A stretch of 64,000 bases of DNA from Gemmatimonadaceae bacterium (GCA_020852815.1 JADZAN010000024.1:186001-250000), one strand, 5' to 3'; shown: positions 22,143 through 30,315, numbered from the stretch's first letter. Program-made: numbers and translations. The notes: generated by a model not told the origin, from the sequence alone.

Positions 22143-23123
22143 ATGCGCCCCCTCCGCACTCTCGCCGCACTCACCCTCCTCGCCCTCGCTGCAGCCCTCG
22201 TGTTGTATCTCAAGCACAACCCCGAGACCGCGATACTCGACGATGCGGCGCGCCGTTCGGCGCCCGGCAAGTTCGTGCAGCTGGCGGATGGCGTCACGCA
22301 CTACGATGTCACGGGCCCCGATGCCGGGCCCCCCGTCGTCCTCGTCCACGGCTTCTCCGTCCCCTCGTACATCTGGGACTCGACCGTGGTCGCGCTCAGC
22401 CGTGCAGGTTACCGCGTCATTCGCTACGACGTCTATGGGCGCGGTTGGTCCGATCGTCCCGATGTGGCGTACGACGGCGCGCTCTTCGACCGGCAGCTCG
22501 ATGGGCTCCTCGACTCATTGCACGTGACGGAACCCGTGCACCTGATGGGGCTCTCGTTCGGCGGCTTCGTCACCGGGCACTTCGTTCCCGGCCATCGCGC
22601 GCGCGTGCGCACGCTCACCCTGGTCGACCCCGTGGCGTCGTCCACGCCGGTGCCCTCGTTCATGGGATGGCCCGTCGTCGGTGACTGGATCTGGCAGGTG
22701 ACGCGCGTCCCCGGGATGGCCGACAACCAGGCATCGGACTTCCTCCACCCCGAACACTGGCCCGACTGGGCCGACCGCTACCGCCCGCAGATGCAGTACA
22801 AGGGGTTCGGGCGCGCGCTGCTGCGGTCGGGGATGACCTCCGGGCGCACCAACTACGACTCGCTGTACGCCGCCGTGGGGAGGAGCGGCGTACCGGTGTT
22901 GCTCATCTGGGGGCGACAGGACCAGACGGTGCCGATCGAGAAAGCCGACGTGCTCAAGCGCGCCATTCCGTCGCTCGAGTTCCTCGCCGTCGACTCGGCG
23001 GGGCACCTTCCGCACATGGAACAGCCATTGCTCGTGCACACGCGCATGCGCGCGTTCCTGGGGGCGCATGACCTGCCGTCCGCGTCACCCGTCGCGTTCG
23101 ACAGCGCGGCGGTGAGGCGTTAG
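22143..23123 (+). CDS. Alpha/beta hydrolase, membrane-anchored or exported
   Basis: A 326-residue protein with an N-terminal hydrophobic segment (LRTLAALTLLALAAALVLYL) and the alpha/beta-hydrolase core: oxyanion region VVLVHGFSVPSYIWD, YGRGWSDRP, nucleophile elbow GLSFGGF with Ser, the acid in LLIWGRQDQTVP and a His in SAGHLPHMEQ. The arrangement is that of lactonase/haloperoxidase/epoxide-hydrolase-like esterases; the substrate is unknown. The start is the ATG at 22143; the frame upstream runs through the heptamer repeat and is not credible. Confidence 0.9.
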   Translation: MRPLRTLAALTLLALAAALVLYLKHNPETAILDDAARRSAPGKFVQLADGVTHYDVTGPDAGPPVVLVHGFSVPSYIWDSTVVALSRAGYRVIRYDVYGRGWSDRPDVAYDGALFDRQLDGLLDSLHVTEPVHLMGLSFGGFVTGHFVPGHRARVRTLTLVDPVASSTPVPSFMGWPVVGDWIWQVTRVPGMADNQASDFLHPEHWPDWADRYRPQMQYKGFGRALLRSGMTSGRTNYDSLYAAVGRSGVPVLLIWGRQDQTVPIEKADVLKRAIPSLEFLAVDSAGHLPHMEQPLLVHTRMRAFLGAHDLPSASPVAFDSAAVRR

Positions 23124-23129
23124 GCGACC

Positions 23130-23177
23130 GTGTGCGCACGCGCCCGTGTGCGCATGCGCCCGTGTGCGCATGCGCCC
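23130..23177 (+). repeat. Three tandem 16-bp repeats, alternating purine-pyrimidine
   Basis: Unit GTGTGCGCATGCGCCC, three copies with one base change (ACG for ATG) in the first. Each holds the palindrome GCGCATGCGC and nearly alternates purine and pyrimidine. It lies between convergent genes (stop at 23123, stop at 23227). Confidence 0.9.
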
Positions 23178-23226
23178 GTCGCAGCATGCAGCTGCCGGTG
23201 GTCGCGATACGGCGACGCCCAGAGTT

Positions 23227-24033
23227 CTACCGCGCCCCCGTCCTGGGCACCAGCGCGACGATCCGCACCGGTCCGCCGGAGCCGCCTTCGATCTTCATCG
23301 GCAGGGCGATCACCGTTGCGCCCCTGACCGGAAGCGCCTCGAGGCGCGCGACGTTCTCCAGCCCGAGGACGCTCGCCGCCGAGGCGATCTGGTGGACCTT
23401 GAAGTCCTTGCTGGGGCCGTAGTCGATGGAGGCGACATCCGCGCCTAACGCGGTGACCTTGCGTTCCCGCACGAGGAGCGTCGCGGCGTCGACGCCATAG
23501 CTGGGGAAGTGAAGCTTCGAGGCGTCACCAGGCGTGTCGTCGCCCAGGTACGCCTTGGCATTCGGCCAGCGCACGCCCCACCCCGTGCGGAGCATGACGA
23601 AGGCACCACGCGGGATGCGACCGTTCTTCCGTTCCCACGCGAGCACGTCGTCGACGGTGAGGCGGTAGTCGGCATCCTTGGCCGCTTTCGCGCTGATGTC
23701 GATGACGACGGCGGGAGCGATGAGCTGCTCGACGGGGATACGGTCGGCGGTGAGTCCCCCCTTGTGGAAGTGAATGGGGGCATCGAGGTGAGTCCCCCCG
23801 TGCTCGGGGGCGGCGAAGGTGTACGACGAATAAAAGTAGCCGCCAGGCGTGTCGCCAAAGGCGACCTCTTGCAGCTGGAAGCCCGTCTTCGCCGTCGGCC
23901 AGTAGAGCGTCTTGGCATTGAGCGGGTGCGTGAGGTCGACGACACGATAGCGGGTGAGGTCGATGGCCTGCGCGTGCGTGGAGATTGGTGCGGTGACGGC
24001 GAACAGGGCGGCGAGGGCGAGGCGTTTGGGCAT
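23227..24033 (-). CDS. Exported cyclase-family hydrolase (kynurenine formamidase-like)
   Basis: A 268-residue protein with a signal peptide ending near THAQ. The family motif HGGTHLDAPIHFHKGG supplies the metal-binding His-X-X-X-His-X-Asp set, and DLTHPLN near the start and YFYSSYTFAAPEH are also typical. Members hydrolyse N-formylkynurenine, isatin or other cyclic amides, or are described only as cyclases. No kynurenine-pathway neighbours exist here, and an exported version argues against that role. A single gene, minus strand. Confidence 0.85.
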   Translation of the reverse strand: MPKRLALAALFAVTAPISTHAQAIDLTRYRVVDLTHPLNAKTLYWPTAKTGFQLQEVAFGDTPGGYFYSSYTFAAPEHGGTHLDAPIHFHKGGLTADRIPVEQLIAPAVVIDISAKAAKDADYRLTVDDVLAWERKNGRIPRGAFVMLRTGWGVRWPNAKAYLGDDTPGDASKLHFPSYGVDAATLLVRERKVTALGADVASIDYGPSKDFKVHQIASAASVLGLENVARLEALPVRGATVIALPMKIEGGSGGPVRIVALVPRTGAR

Positions 24034-24407
24034 CGGCGATCACTCGGGAAGGGAGGGCGCGTGCTTCTGCTGGAGAACGCGGAACTCCACGGGGTGGTGT
24101 GACTGTCGCGCTGAACCTTCATCGCGCGCCTCGATACTCCGTTTAACTCCGTGTTCCCTGCGGCACAAGAACCTGCGGTTCTTCGTCGATCCGGCACCAC
24201 AGCGAACCTCGGAAAGGGCGCCCGACTTGACAAGTGCCAAGCCCTTTCGCCGCAGGGAACGCTGGGTTTCGCGGAGTGCAAGCGAACCTGCGATATGTGG
24301 CGATCCTTCAGTCCAGCAAGCCCCCACCCCTCGACCGCACGATCGTGTCGCAACGATTGCCGCCGCGCGCTCGGCACCGCATCTTCGCCAAACCCCTTCC
24401 CAACGCT
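24034..24407. other. Gene-free stretch with compound palindrome at 24153-24260
   Basis: Within this 374-bp gap, GTTCCCTGCGGC (24153-24164) is perfectly complementary to 24249-24260. Inside that stem lie a 7-bp hairpin (AAGAACC at 24167-24173 with GGTTCTT at 24177-24183) and an 8-bp stem (GAAAGGGC at 24212-24219 with GCCCTTTC at 24241-24248). The result is a multibranched fold. No open frame of quality is present, so it may be a dispersed palindromic element or an RNA. Confidence 0.65.
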
Positions 24408-25622
24408 ATGGCACTCGATCCCGATCCCTCGCGCGACGCCCTCTCGCGCCGCGCCGCGATCACCCGCCTCGCCGCGGGCGTCGTCGCCGCCCCGGCCATC
24501 CTGCGCGGGCGCTACCCGCTCTTTCGCCCGCATGATGCGCGCTACGCCATCGAATACTCGGCGCGCGCCATCAAGCTGGTGCAGGAGTCGGTCGTCATCG
24601 ACCTGCTCAACCAGTTCCGCTTCGCCGACTTCGCCGAGAAGCCGCCCAAGAGCCAGCTCTGGCTCAGCAAGCCGCGCAGCATGACGCCGGCCGATTGGGA
24701 GGTGTATCGCACCAGCGGCTACACGGTCATCTGCCTTGGCCATGCCCCGCGCGACTACGCCGACGGGCTCCGCTTCTTCGCCGAGTGGAACGGCTTTGTC
24801 GCCGAGTACCCGGAGTGGTTCGCGCGCGTGGATGATGCGCGCGACTTCGAGGCGGTGAAGAAGGCGGGGAAGGTGGGGATCATGATCACCTTCCAGAACT
24901 CCGATCACTTCCGCGCGCCGGACGACGTCGACCAGTTCTACTCGTTAGGGCAGCGGCTGTCGCAGCTGACGTACAACTACCAGAACCGCATCGGGAGCGG
25001 CTTTCTGGAGGAGCGCGACGGCGGGCTCACCGTGTTCGGCAAGTCCATCGTGCAGCGCATGGAGCAGGTGGGGATGGCGGTGGATGTGTCGCACTGCGCC
25101 GACCGCACCACGCTCGACACGCTCGATATCGCCAAGCGACCGGTTGTCTTCTCGCACGCGAGCGCGCGCGGGCTCATGCCCGACCATGCGCGCTGCAAGA
25201 CCGATGAGATGATCACCAAGATGGCGAAGACCGGCGGGGTGATGGGAATCCCGTTCCTGCGGATGATGATCTCGCCCACCGAACCGACCACCATCGAGCA
25301 CGCGCTCAACCACTTCGACTATGTGCGCAAGCTCGTGGGGGTCGAGCACCTGGCGATGGGGAGCGACATGGACGTGGTGGGGAATCCCAACCCGGTGAAC
25401 GGGGCGGGGCAGGGGAACCCGGCGACGCCTAACTTCGAACGGTATCACCTGCACGTCGGCGAGAAGGGGGAGTGGCTGCTGACCGTGCCGGGGCTGGATC
25501 ATCCCAAGCGGACCTTCGACGTCGTCGAGGGGCTCATCCGCCGCGGCTACACCGACCAGCACATCGCCATGGTGCTGGGCGGGAACGCGATGCGCGTCTT
25601 CCGGAATCTGTGGGGGCAATGA
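24408..25622 (+). CDS. M19 membrane-dipeptidase-like protein with altered metal site
   Basis: A 404-residue protein with a Tat-like N-terminus (SRRAAITRLAAGVVAAP). The M19 (renal dipeptidase) fold is indicated by VDVSHCADRTTLD, PVVFSHASARGLMPDHARC, and the C-terminal MGSDMDVVG with VLGGNAMRVF. Two His and the late Asp of the zinc site are present. However, the first His-X-Asp pair is missing (VVIDLLNQFRFADF stands where DGHND would be), and the bridging Glu also seems replaced (MITFQNSDHF). It may be a non-peptidase relative. The start is the ATG at 24408, before the Tat-like signal. Confidence 0.8.
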   Translation: MALDPDPSRDALSRRAAITRLAAGVVAAPAILRGRYPLFRPHDARYAIEYSARAIKLVQESVVIDLLNQFRFADFAEKPPKSQLWLSKPRSMTPADWEVYRTSGYTVICLGHAPRDYADGLRFFAEWNGFVAEYPEWFARVDDARDFEAVKKAGKVGIMITFQNSDHFRAPDDVDQFYSLGQRLSQLTYNYQNRIGSGFLEERDGGLTVFGKSIVQRMEQVGMAVDVSHCADRTTLDTLDIAKRPVVFSHASARGLMPDHARCKTDEMITKMAKTGGVMGIPFLRMMISPTEPTTIEHALNHFDYVRKLVGVEHLAMGSDMDVVGNPNPVNGAGQGNPATPNFERYHLHVGEKGEWLLTVPGLDHPKRTFDVVEGLIRRGYTDQHIAMVLGGNAMRVFRNLWGQ

Positions 25623-25879
25623 TGCGCGCCTCGGGGACCTTCACGGTCAAGCTCACGCCGCGGGCGGGCGATGCGTATGTCGACGGGAAGTCGTTAGGGC
25701 GCCTGACGATCGACAAGGTTTTCGAGGGCGACCTGTCGGGAACGAGCGTGGGGCAGATGTTGAGCGCAATGTCCGCGGTGAATGGATCGGCCCCCGACTC
25801 GAGGACCGACGGGCTGGAGTGGTTGCACGGGCACATGCAGATCATCATCGAGGGCGGGGTGCACTCGTATGTTTTCTAG
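25622..25879 (+). pseudogene. DUF3224 gene with an internal deletion
   Basis: An 85-residue protein. Its start matches DUF3224 (ASGTFTVKLTP, then LTIDKVFEGDLSGTSVGQML), and its end matches the DUF3224 C-terminus (TDGLEWLHGHMQIIIEGGVH, then SYVF). Intact family members are about 130 residues, and the middle part between VNGSA and PDSRTDG (the strands around a segment like ERVTGTL...FVLQH) is absent. The frame is kept across the junction, so a short product may still be made, but the beta-barrel could not close. Its ATG overlaps the stop of the M19 gene (ATGATG at 25619-25624), so it is translationally coupled. Confidence 0.65.
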
Positions 25880-25952
25880 CATGAGATCGGGGCGGGTGGC
25901 GCGCCGGCGGGGTTCGCGGGCAATGGCAAGCTCCATCGACCAGTTGTCGCAA

Positions 25953-26542
25953 TCAGTCCCCGCCCAGGCATCGCTGCAGGAGGTCGGCGATACCAAGTAT
26001 CGCCGCCCAACGCGTCAGTTCCGTGCGATCAAGCTTCGATTTCTGCAGCGCGACGATGGCGAGGACGTCGCGCCATTGCCGATCCGACGTTTCTCCACCG
26101 CGCCGAAACCATTCCAACTTGCGGAGGATGGTGTGCTCCGCGGTGTCGAACCAGAGACTGAGCGGAGGGTCCTCCCGCACCAGGACGGCAATGCGCGTAC
26201 GTAGCCGCTCACCTTCAAACGCGTCCGACCCGGCCATGAAGAAGTCGATCTTCACGCCAGCCAGCATAGGAACGGCGTTGAATGACTCGTGAGTACGTAT
26301 GGCATCGCGTGCGGCCTCCTCATCCACATAGTAGTCGGGGCGCAGGGCAGGGCAGCACACACGCGATCGACCTTCTCGAGCGGGATGTCGGCGACTATGT
26401 CCACATCCATGGTCGCGCGAGGCTCACCGTGAATGGAACTCGCGAGCGACCCCCCGATGACATACGGGATTGCCGCGGACTGCAAACGTGTCGCAACGTC
26501 AGCGGCGATCGCGAGTACGTCGGGGAGCTGTTCAGGGCTCAT
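25953..26542 (-). pseudogene. Nucleotidyltransferase (AbiEii-like), frameshifted
   Basis: On the minus strand from 26542, the first frame encodes PYVIGGSLASSIHGEPRATM and DVDIVAD, the GG-S...D-X-D core of minimal nucleotidyltransferases of the AbiEii/DUF6036 type. After VCAALP the frame breaks. The continuation lies in another frame: RPDYYVDEEAARDAIR, VKIDFFMAGSDAFE, EHTILRKLEWFRRGGETSDR and a C-terminal helix ending at 25953. The break coincides with a 5-bp tandem duplication, CAGGG twice at 26343-26352; removing one copy restores a single ~195-codon reading frame. The gene overlaps the upstream 85-residue gene by 11 bp. Confidence 0.8.
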
Positions 26543-26789
26543 GGCGCGATGTCGAGTACACCCGAGCCGTCAACTCCGGTCCGAGCCGACGTTTGATGGC
26601 CGCCAGATGCAGCTCGGCGGCGGTCATCCACGGGTGCCGTCTCCGCAATCCTTCGCGCTCCAGCCAGAGCACTGCGCGCGTGAGGGAAGCGGCTTGCGCA
26701 AGCCGCGCAGCGGGTGTCATGGACCGCCAGATCGCCAACTGTGCATCGGTGGCGTCCAGTGACGTGTCAGAGGAGAGACGATGCGTCAT
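26532..26789 (-). CDS. Short helical protein encoded upstream of the nucleotidyltransferase
   Basis: An 85-residue protein, predicted mostly helical (LAIWRSMTPAARLAQAASLT, then RAVLWLEREGLRRRHPWMTA and AELHLAAIKRRLGPELTARV). Proteins of this kind commonly sit directly upstream of nucleotidyltransferases of the AbiEii type, and here the two genes overlap by 11 bp. The function is unknown; a partner or antitoxin-like role is possible. Its N-terminal half recurs as a degraded copy fused to the beta-propeller gene at 28193. Confidence 0.7.
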   Translation of the reverse strand: MTHRLSSDTSLDATDAQLAIWRSMTPAARLAQAASLTRAVLWLEREGLRRRHPWMTAAELHLAAIKRRLGPELTARVYSTSRHEP

Positions 26790-26885
26790 ACCATGACAAT
26801 CTGAGGTCGTCCGAGGGCACGCGCCACCGCTGGAGGCGCTACTTCTTCGCTGTCGCCGAAGCGGGGGTGTACGCCGTCGCCGTCA
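26790..26885 (+). pseudogene. Remnant of a duplicated upstream region plus gene fragment
   Basis: The bases 26794-26833 (CATGACAATCTGAGGTCGTC and on to GCGCCACCGCT) match 28191-28236, the region upstream of the gene at 28330. They are followed directly by a fragment that, in the frame TGG at 26831, reads RRYFFAVAEAGVYAVAVTG, similar to GRYTIAVPEGGVYAVATSG inside the protein encoded at 28330. Roughly 290 bp between these two parts are missing relative to the intact copy. It has no start codon and is not expressed as a gene. Confidence 0.65.
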
Positions 26886-28193
26886 CCGGGTCAGCCGGTA
26901 CAGCTCGACGAACTCGACATCATCCTCGTCGCGGCGGACGCCGAGGATCCAGTCGCGCCCGGCGTCAAAAAGGCGAAAGCGAACCGGCAGGCGCAACTGC
27001 GCGAGCCAGTCACCGGTCGCGGAGTAGACCTGCCAGGTGGTGGCGCTGTCCGGCGATGGGTGCAGGGTGCCGTCGACCGACTCAGCGGGATCGTAGGAGC
27101 CCACCCACAGCTCACCGGTCGTTCCCGCGACGAGACGTCCGATCTGCGGACGCACGCGCGCGAACTCCGTGCGCTCGCGAATCTCGCGACGATAGCCGGC
27201 CGCACGCGGGTCGGGGTTCGCCTTGTCGATTCCGGCGAAGAAGCGATCACGATCGCTTTGGGTGATCGCGGCGGTGCGGGCATCGGGGCGCCGGATCTCG
27301 AGCTGCGGTTTTCCGTCGGCGAGGTAGCAGCGCACGATGTAGTCGCTCGAGGACGACTCGCAGAAGCGATTGTCAAAGACCGCGAGCTGCAATCGCGCCG
27401 CATACGCCACCGCGGTGGGCTCGCCCGTGCCTCTGCGGTTCACGGTTCCGGCAGCGACGCGTCGCAGCGAGTCGGTGCGAGACGCCGACACGCGCACGAG
27501 CATCGCGTCGATGGCGCTCTCGCCTGACGGAGCCCGTTCGAGCGGATCGGGATAGAAGTAGCCGAACGTGGCGCCATCGCCAAAGTAGCCGGCGACTTCG
27601 AGGCGACGCCCAAACGCCGACGTGCGAGGGATCGTGCGTACAAACTTGCCATCCGGCCCGAACAGCTGTCCGATGCCGGCGGCATCCATACCGAGGATGG
27701 AGTCGCGCAGTGCATATGCGCGCCAGAGCACGGGGAACTCGCCCGGTCCGCGTCCCTTGCGACCGACGGACTGCAGGTGCCGACCCCTCGAATCGAAGAG
27801 CCGCAGCTCCGCCTGCCGCATCGCGGCCACGACGATGCTGCCTCTCGGCGTGCGAAAGGTCGACGCGACCATCGAGAGTTCCTGCGCGCCGGAGTCCGCT
27901 CCGCCGATGGAGACGGTGGGTTGGGCGGAGAGCACCCAACGTTGTTGCGGCTGCGCGCTCAGCGGGTAGTTGCGGGTGCGAGGCTGGGCGCTTACGCTAG
28001 TCGCGATTGCCGGCGCGAGCGGCAGAAGGACGAGAGCGAAGGCACGGCGTAGCCGCGCGCGCTCAAGCCAACGCGCGGCGCGCGTGAGGGCACCGGCTTG
28101 CGCAGGCCTCCCGGCAGAAGGCTTGGACCGCCAGGCACCTAACTGCGTGTCGCGGGGGGGGGGGACGTATCGGAGGATGAGGAGTGGGGTCAT
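26883..28193 (-). CDS. 6-bladed beta-propeller protein with chimeric N-terminus
   Basis: A 436-residue protein. The body carries the propeller-type motifs SVGRKGRGPGEFPVLWRAYA, FGPDGKFVRTIPRTS and a C-terminal blade (WQVYSATGDWLAQLRLPVRF), as in exported 6-bladed beta-propeller proteins. The signal-like segment FALVLLPLAPAIATSVSAQ lies about 52-70 residues in. It is preceded by a stretch (LGAWRSKPSAGRPAQAGALT, RAARWLERARLRRA) homologous to the 85-residue protein encoded at 26532-26789. I find no ATG, GTG or TTG between the two parts, so translation probably starts at the ATG at 28191-28193 and the signal is internal, unless a rare start is used. Confidence 0.75.
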   Translation of the reverse strand: MTPLLILRYVPPPRDTQLGAWRSKPSAGRPAQAGALTRAARWLERARLRRAFALVLLPLAPAIATSVSAQPRTRNYPLSAQPQQRWVLSAQPTVSIGGADSGAQELSMVASTFRTPRGSIVVAAMRQAELRLFDSRGRHLQSVGRKGRGPGEFPVLWRAYALRDSILGMDAAGIGQLFGPDGKFVRTIPRTSAFGRRLEVAGYFGDGATFGYFYPDPLERAPSGESAIDAMLVRVSASRTDSLRRVAAGTVNRRGTGEPTAVAYAARLQLAVFDNRFCESSSSDYIVRCYLADGKPQLEIRRPDARTAAITQSDRDRFFAGIDKANPDPRAAGYRREIRERTEFARVRPQIGRLVAGTTGELWVGSYDPAESVDGTLHPSPDSATTWQVYSATGDWLAQLRLPVRFRLFDAGRDWILGVRRDEDDVEFVELYRLTR

Positions 28194-28329
28194 GCCGTGA
28201 GAATCTGAGGTCGTCCGCGGGTGTGCGCCACCGCTCGGTGCGGCCGCGACACTGCGAACTCGACAACGGCCAGCTATGTTGTTGCGTCCGGTGAGCCACA
28301 GCTCAACTCGACGATCAGGAGGGCGATGA

Positions 28330-29127
28330 ATGTCCGACATCATCAACTGGCGCGCTCCCGCCTTCCTCTCGGCGCTCCTCCTCGCCGCCACTCCCCTCCA
28401 CGCGCAGTTCATCAAGGGGACGGTCCGCGACAGCGAGACGCGCGCCCCCGTGCGCAGCGGCTTCGTGGTGCTCCTCGACTCCACCGCGGGCGTCGTGATC
28501 GGGACCGCGGTCGACTCGCGCGGGCGCTACACCATCGCCGTCCCCGAGGGCGGGGTGTACGCCGTCGCCACCAGCGGGACCGGCTACGTCACGAACATCT
28601 CGACCTGGATCGCGATGGTGGCGACCGACTCGTTCGAGGTCGACGTCAAACTCGCGCGTGCAGTCAACACGCTCGCGCCGATGGTCATCGAGGCGCAGCG
28701 TGACTCGCTCCGCAACATCGGCATTCCCGGGTTGATGTCCAGGATCGTCGCCGGCACCATCGTCACGCCGGCCGAGGTGGCGATCGCGGCGCAGACGGCC
28801 GTGTCGCCGTACGACGTGCTCCAGACGCTCAACATCGCGACGCTGGAGCTCAAGACCATGTACCTCGACGGCGAAAGGCAGGGGGAACGCCATATTCACG
28901 GGGGGATGTATCGCTGCATCGCCTACCGCCGCACGGGCGGGTGCGTGACGGTGGTCGTGAACGGGCAGCGCTACAGTTCGCGGTCGGACCTGGTGGAACT
29001 GGATGGACTGTTCGGCGCGACCGACATCTCGTACATGGTGTTCCTGCGGCCGAGCGAGGCGGGGCTGCTCTACGGCGAGGAGACGACCAACGGGGTGCTG
29101 GTGATTGTGCGCAAGGGGCAGCACTGA
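28330..29127 (+). CDS. Exported protein with carboxypeptidase-regulatory-like domain and plug-like domain
   Basis: A 265-residue protein with AGGAGGG six bases before its ATG and a signal peptide ending in LHAQ. Residues ~27-110 form a CarboxypepD_reg-like beta-sandwich (IKGTVRDSETRAPVRSGFVV, GRYTIAVPEGGVYAVA). The second half resembles a TonB-receptor plug (VSPYDVLQTLN, YLRPSEAG-like end with YGEETTNGVLVIVRKG) without a barrel. Such lone proteins are frequent in Gemmatimonadota-like genomes; their role is unknown, probably cell-envelope related. Divergent from the propeller gene, with a 136-bp spacer that is partly duplicated at 26794-26833. Confidence 0.78.
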   Translation: MSDIINWRAPAFLSALLLAATPLHAQFIKGTVRDSETRAPVRSGFVVLLDSTAGVVIGTAVDSRGRYTIAVPEGGVYAVATSGTGYVTNISTWIAMVATDSFEVDVKLARAVNTLAPMVIEAQRDSLRNIGIPGLMSRIVAGTIVTPAEVAIAAQTAVSPYDVLQTLNIATLELKTMYLDGERQGERHIHGGMYRCIAYRRTGGCVTVVVNGQRYSSRSDLVELDGLFGATDISYMVFLRPSEAGLLYGEETTNGVLVIVRKGQH

Positions 29128-29181
29128 GGCAGCCGGGTGCGCGGCTGGCTCTGGCGCACTTGGAGGGCTACACTCCACGAC

Positions 29182-29472
29182 ATGACTGTCCGCGAGCAGG
29201 TAGGCGCAATGCGCGAGGAGATTCTCCGGGTCGCCGAAGCACACGGCGCTCGTCACGTGCGCCTGTTCGGGTCCGCCGCTCGAGGGGAGGAGTCGATCGG
29301 CAGCGACGTGGATCTGCTCGTGACCATGGCGCCGGGACGTACGTTGCTGGATCTGGCGCGGTTGGAGGAGCGATTGGAACGTCTGCTGAATCGCCGAGTC
29401 GACGTGGTGCCGGACACAGGTTTGCGGGAGCCGTTTCGTACCACCGTGCTTCGGGATGCGATGGATGTCTGA
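29182..29472 (+). CDS. mntA: MntA-type nucleotidyltransferase antitoxin
   Basis: A 96-residue minimal nucleotidyltransferase. The active-site signature is GSAARGEESIGSDVDLLV, with the Gly-Ser and both Asp residues intact. In the HEPN/MNT (type VII) toxin-antitoxin modules, MntA adds AMP to HepT and inactivates it. Here the HepT gene overlaps its 3' end by 8 bp, the usual arrangement. The start is the ATG at 29182, the last before the conserved helix (VREQVGAMREEILRVAEAHG). Confidence 0.9.
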   Translation: MTVREQVGAMREEILRVAEAHGARHVRLFGSAARGEESIGSDVDLLVTMAPGRTLLDLARLEERLERLLNRRVDVVPDTGLREPFRTTVLRDAMDV

Positions 29473-29821
29473 CGCGCGGGAGATCTCGATCGAACGGCTC
29501 GCGCACATGGTCGAGGCGGCGGACGCCATCGCGTCGTACGTCGCTCGCGGTCGCGAAGTCTTCGAGGCCGACTCGGCGGTGCGAGATGCCATCCTGTTCC
29601 GCATTGTGGTGATTGGCGAAGCGGCCAAGGCCGTGGCGCAGCGCGATCCAGAACTCGCCTCCGAAATGTCGGAGGTGGAGTGGTCCGCGTTGGCGCGGAT
29701 GCGGGACCGCATCACGCATCAGTACTGGGCCGTCGACACCCAGATCGTTTGGGACACGGCACGGGATGACCTGCCGCTCGTGCGAGACGCGATCGCTGGC
29801 GCGCTGAAGCGATTGTCCTGA
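29465..29821 (+). CDS. hepT: HepT-type HEPN toxin
   Basis: A 118-residue HEPN-domain protein with the RNase motif R-X4-H in ARMRDRITHQYWAVD near residue 80, followed by the Tyr used as AMPylation site in characterised relatives. Helical regions ISIERLAHMVEAADAIASYV and AILFRIVVIGEAAKAVAQRD match the family. HepT cleaves RNA when free of MntA. The ATG at 29465 overlaps the mntA stop, giving translational coupling; another in-frame ATG lies 9 bp upstream. Confidence 0.9.
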   Translation: MSDAREISIERLAHMVEAADAIASYVARGREVFEADSAVRDAILFRIVVIGEAAKAVAQRDPELASEMSEVEWSALARMRDRITHQYWAVDTQIVWDTARDDLPLVRDAIAGALKRLS

Positions 29822-29825
29822 CGCC

Positions 29826-30299
29826 CTACACCCCCGTCCGCGTCCACCGCGTATTGGTCGGATCGCACTCCTCCGGCCGTACCGGGCGCATGAAGGTATC
29901 GACCGTCAGGTACAACACCTTCGAGAACGGATAGAGGATGATCGGCGTGACCGCCATGCCGCCCACCGCGCCATAGGTGATGTAGTCCCAGTTGATGTCG
30001 GGCCACATGGCGACGATCGCCGTCCCCATCCCCACCGCAAACAGGAACTCGGCGGTGATGAGGTTGAAGAACATCGCCCCGGTGAAGTAGGAGTCGCTGC
30101 TGCGTTCGAAGCGGAAATGACAGTGTGCGCAGCGCTCGTGGATCTTTCCCCAGGAGATGAGGACGGGGGCCTGGCCGCAGTGCGGGCAGCGCAGGCGCAC
30201 GGCGCGACCAAGCAGCGTGAGGAACTGCGTGAGCGTGCGCTCGGAGACGGGCTGAGTCTGCGGACGCGGGGCGGATGGCGGCACGGGAGAGGGCGACAT
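29826..30299 (-). CDS. DUF983 membrane protein
   Basis: A 157-residue protein. A zinc-ribbon-like pair (RLRCPHCGQAPVLI, then HERCAHCHFRFERSSD) is followed by two transmembrane segments (FFNLITAEFLFAVGMGTAIV and ITYGAVGGMAVTPIILYPFS), which is the DUF983 layout. The function is unknown; in some proteobacteria related genes lie near cytochrome oxidase genes, but not here. Converges with hepT, the stops being 4 bp apart. Confidence 0.88.
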   Translation of the reverse strand: MSPSPVPPSAPRPQTQPVSERTLTQFLTLLGRAVRLRCPHCGQAPVLISWGKIHERCAHCHFRFERSSDSYFTGAMFFNLITAEFLFAVGMGTAIVAMWPDINWDYITYGAVGGMAVTPIILYPFSKVLYLTVDTFMRPVRPEECDPTNTRWTRTGV

Positions 30300-30315
30300 C
30301 GCGATGATTGCGGCC

